A stretch of DNA of 64,000 bases from Bimastos eiseni. Taxonomy: Eukaryota > Annelida > Clitellata > Crassiclitellata > Lumbricidae. The notes under the pieces were generated by a model that had not been told where the DNA came from, did no database searches, and was given only the letters and a program-made list of their open reading frames with translations. Both the position numbers and the translations under genes were made by a program. Location: assembly GCA_959347315.1 (NCBI GenBank), contig OY365815.1, positions 62,001 to 126,000 on the forward strand, written 5' to 3'. Below, piece after piece: positions 10,400-23,195 of the stretch (position 1 is the first letter of the stretch; the number at the start of each line of letters is the position of its first letter).

Positions 10400-10990
10400 G
10401 TGAAAAGAGTCCTAAAACTAAGAACACCGATAACAATCTCCTCCCTCCCAGTAGTCATTCCGTACAACCCACTATCTATGCGCATATTTTATGAATGGAA
10501 GAAAATCCTCATTCAAGATAATAATACACGGCAGCATTACCGCATAATACCAGCCCACTCTAGAAATAGGAACCTAAAAGCTCCACGTAAAAATAAGCCT
10601 ATAAAACACACGCAAAATACTAACATAGGTTCAAACAAATGTAACACACCTTCATGCACACAATCATTCCCATACGCAACAGTCTCCAAAACATACTCAA
10701 CCACATACACACGCCGCAAGTACACCATAATCAAGCGACTAGGCTGCCAAGGCACTAACACAATCTACCTAATAACTTGTAGCGCCTGCAACGAACAATA
10801 CATAGACCACACACAAGGCAAAGTAGTAGAAGGCCTATTAGAACACATCCACAATATAACGAATCAGCATAATAACCCACTAGCAAACCACTTCAACTCA
10901 AACAACCACTCACTAGAAAATGTTACAGTTATGCCAACAGTCACTGTTGCTGCATTAGAAATGGCTCTTTTCAGGCCAACAGTAATATAA
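10400..10990 (+). pseudogene. PLE EN, M6 (EN-E)
   Basis: EN-E type: ILIQ, RQH, the 9-nt deletion, and TTC for TGC at Cys93, which breaks the upstream cysteine cluster. Open to TAA. Confidence 0.78.
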
Positions 10991-12737
10991 TAGGTAGGCC
11001 TTCTGTGGGTTATTACGCTTATTTGTTATATTGTGGATGTGTCCTAATAGGCCTTCTATTCGTCCTCATCAAACTCAGCAGCATCGGCACTGCATCGTCG
11101 TCATCATCATCCTCACCATCATCATCATCATCATCATCATCATAATCATTATCATCATCATCATCACCACCACCCCAACCATTACCGCCATGATCACATC
11201 CACCAGCACCAATATCATTAGCATCATCAGACCTCACCCGCCATCTGTGATTCTCCCATCAACGAACTGTGCCCGTGCTCAACAATCACCTCGTGACTCG
11301 ACACCTAACCCTGACCCTGACCATAGGCCCTGGCCAACAAACATCCATCATACATTCAGGACGCCTATGACTTCATATACAGAATCAGAGACACTACAAT
11401 AAAACCAAACTATATCTTAGTCACAGGTGATGTCACAGCATTATATACAGATATGAACGTAGATAGAACCATCACTACTGTAAAAGATTTCTTCCGTAAA
11501 AATCCAAAAACTAACAGACCAGACGCTGAACTCTTATAACTCCTGGAAATAGCAATGAAAACTGATGACTTCTCCTTCTGCAACAAACTCTTCCCACAAA
11601 TGTTTGGGACAGCTATGAGGGAAGAACCTTTGCGCGTTACTTAGCAAACATGTACCTGGTAGAATTTGACCAAAAAGCAATGGAGGCCTTCCACATTCAC
11701 CCACTTGACTTCTTCCGGTTTCTTGACGATATCTCCTTCATATGACCCGGTACTGTCGAGGAGCTAAAACAATATGAGGCATTTCTAAATTCTTTAATCA
11801 CTGACATTACAGTAACCTTAACATACAATGACACTGAAATATTAACTTCCTTGACACAACGACTTCTAGATACACAGTCCAGGACAGGACTACACTGCAG
11901 ACGAGAGTTTATTTTAAACAGACAGACACGCACCATTTACTGCACAGCTCATCATTCCATCCCAAACACACATTCACTACCATTCTGAAATGGCAAATTT
12001 TAAGATTTAAGAGATTATCTTCATTTAATTTAGAACGAACTTCGATTACTCATGTAAGACACTATTTGACAGTCCGATACACAGAGGATATAGCAAACGA
12101 CTACTAAGGGAAACTAAGACTAACACATGGACCAGACGTGAAAAGAGTCCTAAAACTAAGAACACCGATAACAAACTCCTCCCTCCCAGTAGTCATTCCG
12201 TACAACCCACTATCTATGCGCATATTTTATGAATGGAAGAAATTCCTCATGCAAGATAATAATACACTGCAGCATTACCGCATAATACCAGCCCACTCTA
12301 GAAATAGGAACCTAAAAGAATTACTAGCTCCACGTAAAAATAAGCCTATAAAACACACGCAAAATACTAACATAGGTTCAAACAAATGTAACACACCTTC
12401 ATGCACACAATCATGCCCATACGCAACAGTCTCCAAAACATACTCAAGCACATACACACGCCGCAAGTACACCATAATCAAGCGACTAGGCTGCCAAGGC
12501 ACTAACACAATCTACCTAATAACTTGTAGCGCCTGCAACGAACAATATATAGACCACACACAAGGCAAAGCAGTAGAAGGCCTATTAGAACACATCCACA
12601 ATATAACGAATCAGCATAATAACCCACTAGCAAACCACTTCAACTCAAACAACCACTCACTAGAAAATGTTACAGTTATGCCAACAGTCACTGTTGCTGC
12701 ATTAGAAATGGCTCTTTTCAGGCCAACAGTAATATAA
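10991..12737 (+). repeat. Monomer M7, 1,747 bp
   Basis: Front type A; tract 11096-11174. RT part 1 (from 11327) stops at TAA 11537-11539 (GAA in other units) and has GATTTC for GAATTC. RT part 2 has TGA at 11743-11745 and the insertion. It then switches to the M2-like thumb between 11937 and 11978. Confidence 0.93.
12138..12737 (+). pseudogene. PLE EN, M7 (EN-C)
   Basis: Full 199-codon EN-C frame with Ser for Thr at 104 relative to M2 and Leu117 instead of Gln. Confidence 0.78.
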
Positions 12738-14477
12738 TAGGTAGGCCTTCTGTGGGTTATTACGCTTATTTGTTATATTGTGGATGTGTTCTAATAGGCC
12801 TTCTATTCGTCCTCATCAAACTCAGCAGCATCGGCACTGCATCGTCGTCATCATCATCCTCACCATCATCATCATCATCATCATCATCATAATCATTATC
12901 ATCATCATCATCACCACCACCCCAACCATTACCGCCATGATCACATCCACCAGCACCAATATCATTAGCATCATCAGACCTCACCCGCCATCTGTGATTC
13001 TCCCATCAACGAACTGTGCCCGTGCTCAACAATCACCTCGTGACTCGACACCTAACCCTGACCCTGACCCTAGGCCCTGGCCAACAAACATCCATCATAC
13101 ATTCAGGACGCCTATGACTTCATATACAGAATCAGAGACACTACAATAAAACCAAACTATATCTTAGTCACAGGTGATGTCACAGCATTATATACAGATA
13201 TGAACGTAGATAGAACCATCACTACTGTAAAAGAATTCTTCCGTAAAAATCCAAAAACTAACAGACCAGACGCTGAACTCTTAGAACTCCTGGAAATAGC
13301 AATGAAAACTGATGACTTCTCCTTCTGCAACAAACTCTTCCCACAAATGTTTGGGACAGCTATGGGGGAAGAACCTTTGCGCGTTACTTAGCAAACATGT
13401 ACCTGGTAGAATTTGACCAAAAAGCAATGGAGGCCTTCCACATTCACCCACTTGACTTCTTCCGGTTTCTTGACGATATCTCCTTCATATGACCCGGTAC
13501 TGTCGAGGAGCTAAAACAATATGAGGCATTTCTAAATTCTTTAATCACTGACATTACAGTAACCTTAACATACAATGACACTGAAATATTAACTTCCTTG
13601 ACACAACGACTTCTAGATACACAGTCCAGGACAGGACTACACTGCAGACGAGAGTTTATTTTAAACAGACAGACACGCACCATTTACTGCACAGCTCATC
13701 ATTCCATCCCAAACACACATTCACTGGCATTCTGAAATCCCAAATTTTAAGATTTAAGAGATTATCTTCATTTAATTTAGAACGGACTTCGATTACTCAT
13801 GTAAGACACTATTTGACAGTCCGATACACAGAGGATATATAGCAAACGACTACTAAGTGAAACTAAGACTAACTCATGGACCAGACGTGAAAAGAGTCCT
13901 AAAACTAAGAACACCGATAACAATCTCCTCCCTCCCAGTAGTCATTCCGTACAACCCACTATCTATGCGCATATTATATGAATGGAAGAAATTCCTCATG
14001 CAAGATAATAATACACTGCAGCATTACCGCATAATACCAGCCCACTCTAGAAATAGGAACCTAAAAGCTCCACGTAAAAATAAGCCTATAAAACACACGC
14101 AAAATACTAACATAGGTTCAAACAAATGTAACACACCTTCATGCACACAATCATGCCCATACGCAACAGTCTCCAAAACATACTCAACCACATACACACG
14201 CCGCAAGTACACCATAATCAAGCGACTAGGCTGCCAAGGCACTAACACAATCTACCTAATAACTTGTAGCGCCTGCAACGAACAATACATAGACCACACA
14301 CAAGGCAAAGTAGTAGAAGGCCTATTAGAACACATCCACAATATAACGAATCAGCATAATAACCCACTAGCAAACCACTTCAACTCAAACAACCACTCAC
14401 TAGAAAATGTTACAGTTATGCCAACAGTCACTGTTGCTGCATTAGAAATGGCTCTTTTCAGGCCAACAGTAATATAA
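12738..14477 (+). repeat. Monomer M8, 1,740 bp
   Basis: Front type A; tract 12843-12921. RT part 1 is open at 13074-13391. RT part 2 has TGA at 13490-13492 plus the insertion. It is the partner of M11 at +5,225. Confidence 0.93.
13857..14477 (+). pseudogene. PLE EN, M8 (EN-B, open)
   Basis: EN-B with AAAGTA and an intact Leu150; open for 206 codons. Confidence 0.78.
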
Positions 14478-15136
14478 TAGGTAGGCCTTCTGTGGGTTAT
14501 TACGCTTATTTGTTATATTGTGGATGTGTCCTAATAGGCCTTCTATTCGTCCTCATCAAACTCAGCAGCATCGGCACTGCATCGTCGTCATCATCATCCT
14601 CACCATCATCATCATCATCATCATCATCATAATCATCATCATCATCATCATCACCACCACCCCAACCATTACCGCCATGATCACATCCACCAGCACCAAT
14701 ATCATTAGCATCATCAGACCTCACCCGCCATCTGTGATTCTCCCATCAACGAACTGTGCCCGTGCTCAACAATCACCTCGTGACTCGACACCTAACCCTG
14801 ACCCTGACCCTAGGCCCTGGCCAACAAACATCCATCATACATTCAGGACGCCTATGACTTCATATACAGAATCAGAGACACTACAATAAAACCAAACTAT
14901 ATCTTAGTCACAGGTGATGTCACAGCATTATATACAGATATGAACGTAGATAGAACCATCACTACTGTAAAAGAATTCTTCCGTAAAAATCCAAAAACTA
15001 ACAGACCAGACGCTGAACTCTTAGAACTCCTGGAAATAGCAATGAAAACTGATGACTTCTCCTTCTGCAACAAACTCTTCCCACAAATGTTTGGGACAGC
15101 TATGGGGGAAGAACCTTTGCACGTGACTTAGCAAAC

Positions 15137-15580
15137 ATGTACCTGGTAGAATTTGACCAAAAAGCAATGGAGGCCTTCCACATTCACCCACTTGACTTTT
15201 TCAGGTTTCTTGACGATATCTTCTTCATATGGCCCGGTACTGTCGAGGAGCTAAAACAATATGAGGCATTTATAAATTCTTTAATCCCTGACATTACAGT
15301 AACCTTAACATACAATGACACTGAAATTAACTTCCTTGACACAACGATTTCTAGATACACAGACCAGGACAGGACTACACTGCAGACGAGAGTTTATTTT
15401 AAACAGACAGACACGCACCAATTACTGCACAGCTCATCATTCCATCCCAAACACACATTCACTGGCATTCTGAAATCCCAAATTTTAAGATTTAAGAGAT
15501 TATCTTCATTTAATTTAGAACGGACTTCGATTACTCATGTAAGACACTATTTGACAGTCCGTTACACAGAGGATATATAG
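15137..15580 (+). pseudogene. PLE RT part 2, M9, open
   Basis: Identical in translation to the M6 copy, as expected from the 5,225-bp duplication. Confidence 0.8.
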
Positions 15581-15624
15581 CAAACGACTACTAAGGGAAA
15601 CTAAGACTAACACATGGACCAGAC

Positions 15625-16215
15625 GTGAAAAGAGTCCTAAAACTAAGAACACCGATAACAATCTCCTCCCTCCCAGTAGTCATTCCGTACAACCCACTAT
15701 CTATGCGCATATTTTATGAATGGAAGAAAATCCTCATTCAAGATAATAATACACGGCAGCATTACCGCATAATACCAGCCCACTCTAGAAATAGGAACCT
15801 AAAAGCTCCACGTAAAAATAAGCCTATAAAACACACGCAAAATACTAACATAGGTTCAAACAAATGTAACACACCTTCATGCACACAATCATTCCCATAC
15901 GCAACAGTCTCCAAAACATACTCAACCACATACACACGCCGCAAGTACACCATAATCAAGCGACTAGGCTGCCAAGGCACTAACACAATCTACCTAATAA
16001 CTTGTAGCGCCTGCAACGAACAATACATAGACCACACACAAGGCAAAGTAGTAGAAGGCCTATTAGAACACATCCACAATATAACGAATCAGCATAATAA
16101 CCCACTAGCAAACCACTTCAACTCAAACAACCACTCACTAGAAAATGTTACAGTTATGCCAACAGTCACTGTTGCTGCATTAGAAATGGCTCTTTTCAGG
16201 CCAACAGTAATATAA
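15625..16215 (+). pseudogene. PLE EN, M9 (EN-E)
   Basis: Same translation as M6, including the loss of Cys93. Confidence 0.78.
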
Positions 16216-17962
16216 TAGGTAGGCCTTCTGTGGGTTATTACGCTTATTTGTTATATTGTGGATGTGTCCTAATAGGCCTTCTATTCGTCCTCATCAAACT
16301 CAGCAGCATCGGCACTGCATCGTCGTCATCATCATCCTCACCATCATCATCATCATCATCATCATCATAATCATTATCATCATCATCATCACCACCACCC
16401 CAACCATTACCGCCATGATCACATCCACCAGCACCAATATCATTAGCATCATCAGACCTCACCCGCCATCTGTGATTCTCCCATCAACGAACTGTGCCCG
16501 TGCTCAACAATCACCTCGTGACTCGACACCTAACCCTGACCCTGACCATAGGCCCTGGCCAACAAACATCCATCATACATTCAGGACGCCTATGACTTCA
16601 TATACAGAATCAGAGACACTACAATAAAACCAAACTATATCTTAGTCACAGGTGATGTCACAGCATTATATACAGATATGAACGTAGATAGAACCATCAC
16701 TACTGTAAAAGATTTCTTCCGTAAAAATCCAAAAACTAACAGACCAGACGCTGAACTCATATAACTCCTGGAAATAGCAATGAAAACTGATGACTTCTCC
16801 TTCTGCAACAAACTCTTCCCACAAATGTTTGGGACAGCTATGAGGGAAGAACCTTTGCGCGTTACTTAGCAAACATGTACCTGGTAGAATTTGACCAAAA
16901 AGCAATGGAGGCCTTCCACATTCACCCACTTGACTTCTTCCGGTTTCTTGACGATATCTCCTTCATATGACCCGGTACTGTCGAGGAGCTAAAACAATAT
17001 GAGGCATTTCTAAATTCTTTAATCACTGACATTACAGTAACCTTAACATACAATGACACTGAAATATTAACTTCCTTGACACAACGACTTCTAGATACAC
17101 AGTCCAGGACAGGACTACACTGCAGACGAGAGTTTATTTTAAACAGACAGACACGCACCATTTACTGCACAGCTCATCATTCCATCCCAAACACACATTC
17201 ACTACCATTCTGAAATGGCAAATTTTAAGATTTAAGAGATTATCTTCATTTAATTTAGAACGAACTTCGATTACTCATGTAAGACACTATTTGACAGTCC
17301 GATACACAGAGGATATAGCAAACGACTACTAAGGGAAACTAAGACTAACACATGGACCAGACGTGAAAAGAGTCCTAAAACTAAGAACACCGATAACAAA
17401 CTCCTCCCTCCCAGTAGTCATTCCGTACAACCCACTATCTATGCGCATATTTTATGAATGGAAGAAATTCCTCATGCAAGATAATAATACACTGCAGCAT
17501 TACCGCATAATACCAGCCCACTCTAGAAATAGGAACCTAAAAGAATTACTAGCTCCACGTAAAAATAAGCCTATAAAACACACGCAAAATACTAACATAG
17601 GTTCAAACAAATGTAACACACCTTCATGCACACAATCATGCCCATACGCAACAGTCTCCAAAACATACTCAAGCACATACACACGCCGCAAGTACACCAT
17701 AATCAAGCGACTAGGCTGCCAAGGCACTAACACAATCTACCTAATAACTTGTAGCGCCTGCAACGAACAATATATAGACCACACACAAGGCAAAGCAGTA
17801 GAAGGCCTATTAGAACACATCCACAATATAACGAATCAGCATAATAACCCACTAGCAAACCACTTCAACTCAAACAACCACTCACTAGAAAATGTTACAG
17901 TTATGCCAACAGTCACTGTTGCTGCATTAGAAATGGCTCTTTTCAGGCCAACAGTAATATAA
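16216..17962 (+). repeat. Monomer M10, 1,747 bp
   Basis: Front type A; tract 16321-16399. RT part 1 (from 16552) stops at TAA 16762-16764. RT part 2 has TGA at 16968-16970, the insertion, and an M2-like thumb from about 17162. It is the partner of M7, differing at 16759. Confidence 0.93.
17363..17962 (+). pseudogene. PLE EN, M10 (EN-C)
   Basis: Same translation as M7 and M16. Confidence 0.78.
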
Positions 17963-19702
17963 TAGGTAGGCCTTCTGTGGGTTATTACGCTTATTTGTTA
18001 TATTGTGGATGTGTTCTAATAGGCCTTCTATTCGTCCTCATCAAACTCAGCAGCATCGGCACTGCATCGTCGTCATCATCATCCTCACCATCATCATCAT
18101 CATCATCATCATCATAATCATTATCATCATCATCATCACCACCACCCCAACCATTACCGCCATGATCACATCCACCAGCACCAATATCATTAGCATCATC
18201 AGACCTCACCCGCCATCTGTGATTCTCCCATCAACGAACTGTGCCCGTGCTCAACAATCACCTCGTGACTCGACACCTAACCCTGACCCTGACCCTAGGC
18301 CCTGGCCAACAAACATCCATCATACATTCAGGACGCCTATGACTTCATATACAGAATCAGAGACACTACAATAAAACCAAACTATATCTTAGTCACAGGT
18401 GATGTCACAGCATTATATACAGATATGAACGTAGATAGAACCATCACTACTGTAAAAGAATTCTTCCGTAAAAATCCAAAAACTAACAGACCAGACGCTG
18501 AACTCTTAGAACTCCTGGAAATAGCAATGAAAACTGATGACTTCTCCTTCTGCAACAAACTCTTCCCACAAATGTTTGGGACAGCTATGGGGGAAGAACC
18601 TTTGCGCGTTACTTAGCAAACATGTACCTGGTAGAATTTGACCAAAAAGCAATGGAGGCCTTCCACATTCACCCACTTGACTTCTTCCGGTTTCTTGACG
18701 ATATCTCCTTCATATGACCCGGTACTGTCGAGGAGCTAAAACAATATGAGGCATTTCTAAATTCTTTAATCACTGACATTACAGTAACCTTAACATACAA
18801 TGACACTGAAATATTAACTTCCTTGACACAACGACTTCTAGATACACAGTCCAGGACAGGACTACACTGCAGACGAGAGTTTATTTTAAACAGACAGACA
18901 CGCACCATTTACTGCACAGCTCATCATTCCATCCCAAACACACATTCACTGGCATTCTGAAATCCCAAATTTTAAGATTTAAGAGATTATCTTCATTTAA
19001 TTTAGAACGGACTTCGATTACTCATGTAAGACACTATTTGACAGTCCGATACACAGAGGATATATAGCAAACGACTACTAAGTGAAACTAAGACTAACTC
19101 ATGGACCAGACGTGAAAAGAGTCCTAAAACTAAGAACACCGATAACAATCTCCTCCCTCCCAGTAGTCATTCCGTACAACCCACTATCTATGCGCATATT
19201 ATATGAATGGAAGAAATTCCTCATGCAAGATAATAATACACTGCAGCATTACCGCATAATACCAGCCCACTCTAGAAATAGGAACCTAAAAGCTCCACGT
19301 AAAAATAAGCCTATAAAACACACGCAAAATACTAACATAGGTTCAAACAAATGTAACACACCTTCATGCACACAATCATGCCCATACGCAACAGTCTCCA
19401 AAACATACTCAACCACATACACACGCCGCAAGTACACCATAATCAAGCGACTAGGCTGCCAAGGCACTAACACAATCTACCTAATAACTTGTAGCGCCTG
19501 CAACGAACAATACATAGACCACACACAAGGCAAAGTAGTAGAAGGCCTATTAGAACACATCCACAATATAACGAATCAGCATAATAACCCACTAGCAAAC
19601 CACTTCAACTCAAACAACCACTCACTAGAAAATGTTACAGTTATGCCAACAGTCACTGTTGCTGCATTAGAAATGGCTCTTTTCAGGCCAACAGTAATAT
19701 AA
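17963..19702 (+). repeat. Monomer M11, 1,740 bp
   Basis: Front type A; tract 18068-18146. RT part 1 is open at 18299-18616. RT part 2 has TGA at 18715-18717 plus the insertion. It belongs to both the 5,225-bp and the 10,468-bp repeat. Confidence 0.93.
19082..19702 (+). pseudogene. PLE EN, M11 (EN-B, open)
   Basis: Same translation as M8. Confidence 0.78.
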
Positions 19703-21442
19703 TAGGTAGGCCTTCTGTGGGTTATTACGCTTATTTGTTATATTGTGGATGTGTCCTAATAGGCCTTCTATTCGTCCTCATCAAACTCAGCAGCATCGGC
19801 ACTGCATCGTCGTCATCATCATCCTCACCATCATCATCATCATCATCATCATCATAATCATCATCATCATCATCATCACCACCACCCCAACCATTACCGC
19901 CATGATCACATCCACCAGCACCAATATCATTAGCATCATCAGACCTCACCCGCCATCTGTGATTCTCCCATCAACGAACTGTGCCCGTGCTCAACAATCA
20001 CCTCGTGACTCGACACCTAACCCTGACCCTGACCCTAGGCCCTGGCCAACAAACATCCATCATACATTCAGGACGCCTATGACTTCATATACAGAATCAG
20101 AGACACTACAATAAAACCAAACTATATCTTAGTCACAGGTGATGTCACAGCATTATATACAGATATGAACGTAGATAGAACCATCACTACTGTAAAAGAA
20201 TTCTTCCGTAAAAATCCAAAAACTAACAGACCAGACGCTGAACTCTTAGAACTCCTGGAAATAGCAATGAAAACTGATGACTTCTCCTTCTGCAACAAAC
20301 TCTTCCCACAAATGTTTCGGACAGCTATGAGGGAAGAACCTTTGCGCGTTACTTAGCAAACATGTACCTGGTAGAATTTGACCAAAAAGCAATGGAGGCC
20401 TTCCACATTCACCCACTTGACTTCTTCCGGTTTCTTGACGATATCTCCTTCATATGACCCGGTACTGTCGAGGAGCTAAAACAATATGAGGCATTTCTAA
20501 ATTCTTTAATCACTGACATTACAGTAACCTTAACATACAATGACACTGAAATATTAACTTCCTTGACACAACGACTTCTGGATACACAGTCCAGGACAGG
20601 ACTACACTGCAGACGAGAGTTTATTTTAAACAGACAGACACTCACCATTTACTGCACAGGTCATCATTCCATCCCAAACACACATTCACTGGCATTCTGA
20701 AATCACAAATTTTAAGATTTAAGAGATTATCTTCATTTAATTTAGAACGGACTTCGACTACTCATGTAAGACACTATTTGACAGTCCGATACACAGAGGA
20801 TATATAGCAAACGACTACTAAGTGAAACTAAGACTAACTCATGGACCAGACGTGAAAAGAGTCCTAAAACTAAGAACACCGATAACAATCTCCTCCCTCC
20901 CAGTAGTCATTCCGTACAACCCACTATCTATGCGCATATTATATGAATGGAAGAAATTCCTCATGCAAGATAATAATACACTGCAGCATTACCGCATAAT
21001 ACCAGCCCACTCTAGAAATAGGAACCTAAAAGCTCCACGTAAAAATAAGCCTATAAAACACACGCAAAATACTAACATAGGTTCAAACAAATGTAACACA
21101 CCTTCATGCACACAATCATGCCCATACGCAACAGTCTCCAAAACATACTCAACCACATACACACGCCGCAAGTACACCATAATCAAGCGACTAGGCTGCC
21201 AAGGCACTAACACAATCTACCTAATAACTTGTAGAGCCTGCAACGAACAATACATAGACCACACACAAGGCAAAGTAGTAGAAGGCCTATGAGAACACAT
21301 CCACAATATAACGAATGAGCATAATAACCCACTAGCAAACCACTTCAACTCAAACAACCACTCACTAGAAAATGTTACAGTTATGCCAACAGTCACTGTT
21401 GCTGCATTAGAAATGGCTCTTTTCAGGCCAACAGTAATATAA
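19703..21442 (+). repeat. Monomer M12, 1,740 bp
   Basis: Front type A; tract 19808-19886. RT part 1 is open at 20039-20356 with RTAMR. RT part 2 has TGA at 20455-20457 plus the insertion. Private bases are T 20642, A 20705 and A 21235 relative to its copy M18. Confidence 0.93.
20822..21292 (+). pseudogene. PLE EN, M12 (EN-B, TGA)
   Basis: TGA at 150, plus a private AGA (Arg) in the CxxC loop at 21235. Confidence 0.78.
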
Positions 21443-23195
21443 TAGGTAGGCTTTCTGTGGGTTATTACGCTTATTTGTTATATTGTGGATGTGTTCTAAT
21501 AGGCGTTCTATTCGTCCTCATCAAACTCAGCAGCATCGGCACTGCATCGTCGTCATCATCATCCTCACCATCATCATCATCATCATCATCATCATAATCA
21601 TCATCATCATCATCATCATCATCACCACCACCCCAGCCATTACCGCCATGATCACATCCACCAGCACCATTATCATATGTATCATCAGACCTCACCCGCC
21701 ATCTGTGATTCTCCCACCAACGAACTGTGCCCGTGCTCAACAATCACCTCGTGATTCGACACCTAACCCTGACCCTGACCCTAGGCCCTGGCCAACAAAC
21801 ATCCATCATACATTCAGGACGCCTATGACCTCATAAACAGAATCAGAGACACTACAATAAAACCACACTATATCTTAGTCACAGGTGATGTCACAGCATT
21901 ATATACAGATATGAACGTAGATAGAACCATCACTACTGTAAAAGAATTCTTCCGTAAAAATCCAAAAACTAACAGACTAGACGCTGAACTCTTAGAACTC
22001 CTGGAAATAGCAATGAAAACTGATGACTTCTCCTTCTGCAACAAACTCTTCCCACAAATGTTTGGGACAGCTATGGGGGAAGAACCTTTGCACGTGACTT
22101 AGCAAACATGTACCTGGTAGAATTTGAGCAAAAAGCAATGGAGGCCTTCCACATTCACCCACTTGACTTCTTCCGTTTTCTTGACGATATCTCCTTCATA
22201 TGACCCGGTATTGTCGAGGAGCTAAAACAATATGAGGCATTTCTAAATTCTTTAATCCCTGACATTACAGTAACCTTAACATACAATGACACTGAAATTA
22301 ACTTCCTTGACACAACGATTTCTAGATACACAGACCAGGACAGGACTACACTGCAGACGAGAGTTTATTTTAAACAGACAGACACGCACCATTTACTGCA
22401 CAGCTCATCATTCCATCCCAAACACACATTCACTGGCATTCTGAAATCCCAAATTTTAAGATTTAAGAGATTATCTTCATTTAATTTAGAACGGACTTCG
22501 ATTACTCATGTAAGACACTATTTGACAGTCCGTTACACAGAGGATATATAGCAAACGACTACTAAGGGAAACTAAGACTAACACATGGACCAGACGTGAA
22601 AAGAGTCCTAAAACTAAGAACACCGATAACAATCTCCTCCCTCCCAGTAGTCATTCCGTACAACCCACTATCTATGCGCATATTTTATGAATGGAAGAAA
22701 ATCCTCATGCAAGATAATAATACACTGCAGCATTACCGCATAATACCAGCCCACTCTAGAAATAGGAACCTAAAAGAATTACTAGCTCCATGTAAAAATA
22801 AGCCTATAAAACCCACGCAAAATACTAACATAGGTTCAAACAAATGTAACACACCTTCATGCACACAATCATGCCCATACATAACAGTCTCCAAAACATA
22901 CTCAAGCACATACACACGCCGCAAGTACACCATAATCAAGCGACTAGGCTGCCAAGGCACTAACACAATCTGCCTAATAACTTGTAGCGCCTGCAACGAA
23001 CAATACATAGACCACACACAAGGCAAAGTAGTAGAAGGCCTATTAGAACACATCCACAATATAACGAATCAGCATAATTACCCACTAGCAAACCACTTCA
23101 ACTCAAACAACCACTCACTAGAAAATGTTACAGTTATGCCAACAGTCACTGTTGCTGCATTAGAAATGGCTCTTTTCAGGCCAACAGTAATATAA
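21443..23195 (+). repeat. Monomer M13, 1,753 bp
   Basis: Front type B; tract 21548-21632. RT part 1 is open at 21785-22102. RT part 2 has TGA at 22201-22203 but lacks the 2-nt insertion, so it switches to the open-type thumb between 22203 and 22257. Confidence 0.93.
22596..23195 (+). pseudogene. PLE EN, M13 (EN-D)
   Basis: Cys in place of Tyr126, and Tyr for Asn at about 162 (CATAATTAC), shared only with M19. Confidence 0.78.

Larger units (their letters stand above)
9247..10990 (+). repeat. Monomer M6, 1,744 bp
   Basis: Front type B; tract 9352-9436. RT part 1 at 9589-9906 has the GTAMG form of motif B. RT part 2 is open at 9912-10355. The 5,225-bp repeat begins inside this unit at 9783. 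Confidence 0.93.
14478..16215 (+). repeat. Monomer M9, 1,738 bp
   Basis: Front type A; tract 14583-14661. RT part 1 at 14814-15131 and part 2 at 15137-15580 are open. An A front on an open RT makes it a mosaic of the M8 and M6 types. The junction of the two 5,225-bp copies lies at about 15007. Confidence 0.93.
9783..20317 (+). repeat. 5,225-bp three-monomer higher-order repeat, two copies
   Basis: Positions x and x+5225 match from 9783 to 15092, so 9783-15007 and 15008-20232 are tandem copies of a three-monomer block. All embedded reading frames keep exactly the same offset and variants. The only difference I found is T at 11534 against A at 16759. Identity breaks on the left at 9782/15007 (CTA against CCA codon) and on the right at 15093/20318 (GGG against CGG). 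Such near-perfect identity, above the monomer-to-monomer level, points to a recent duplication. Confidence 0.92.
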
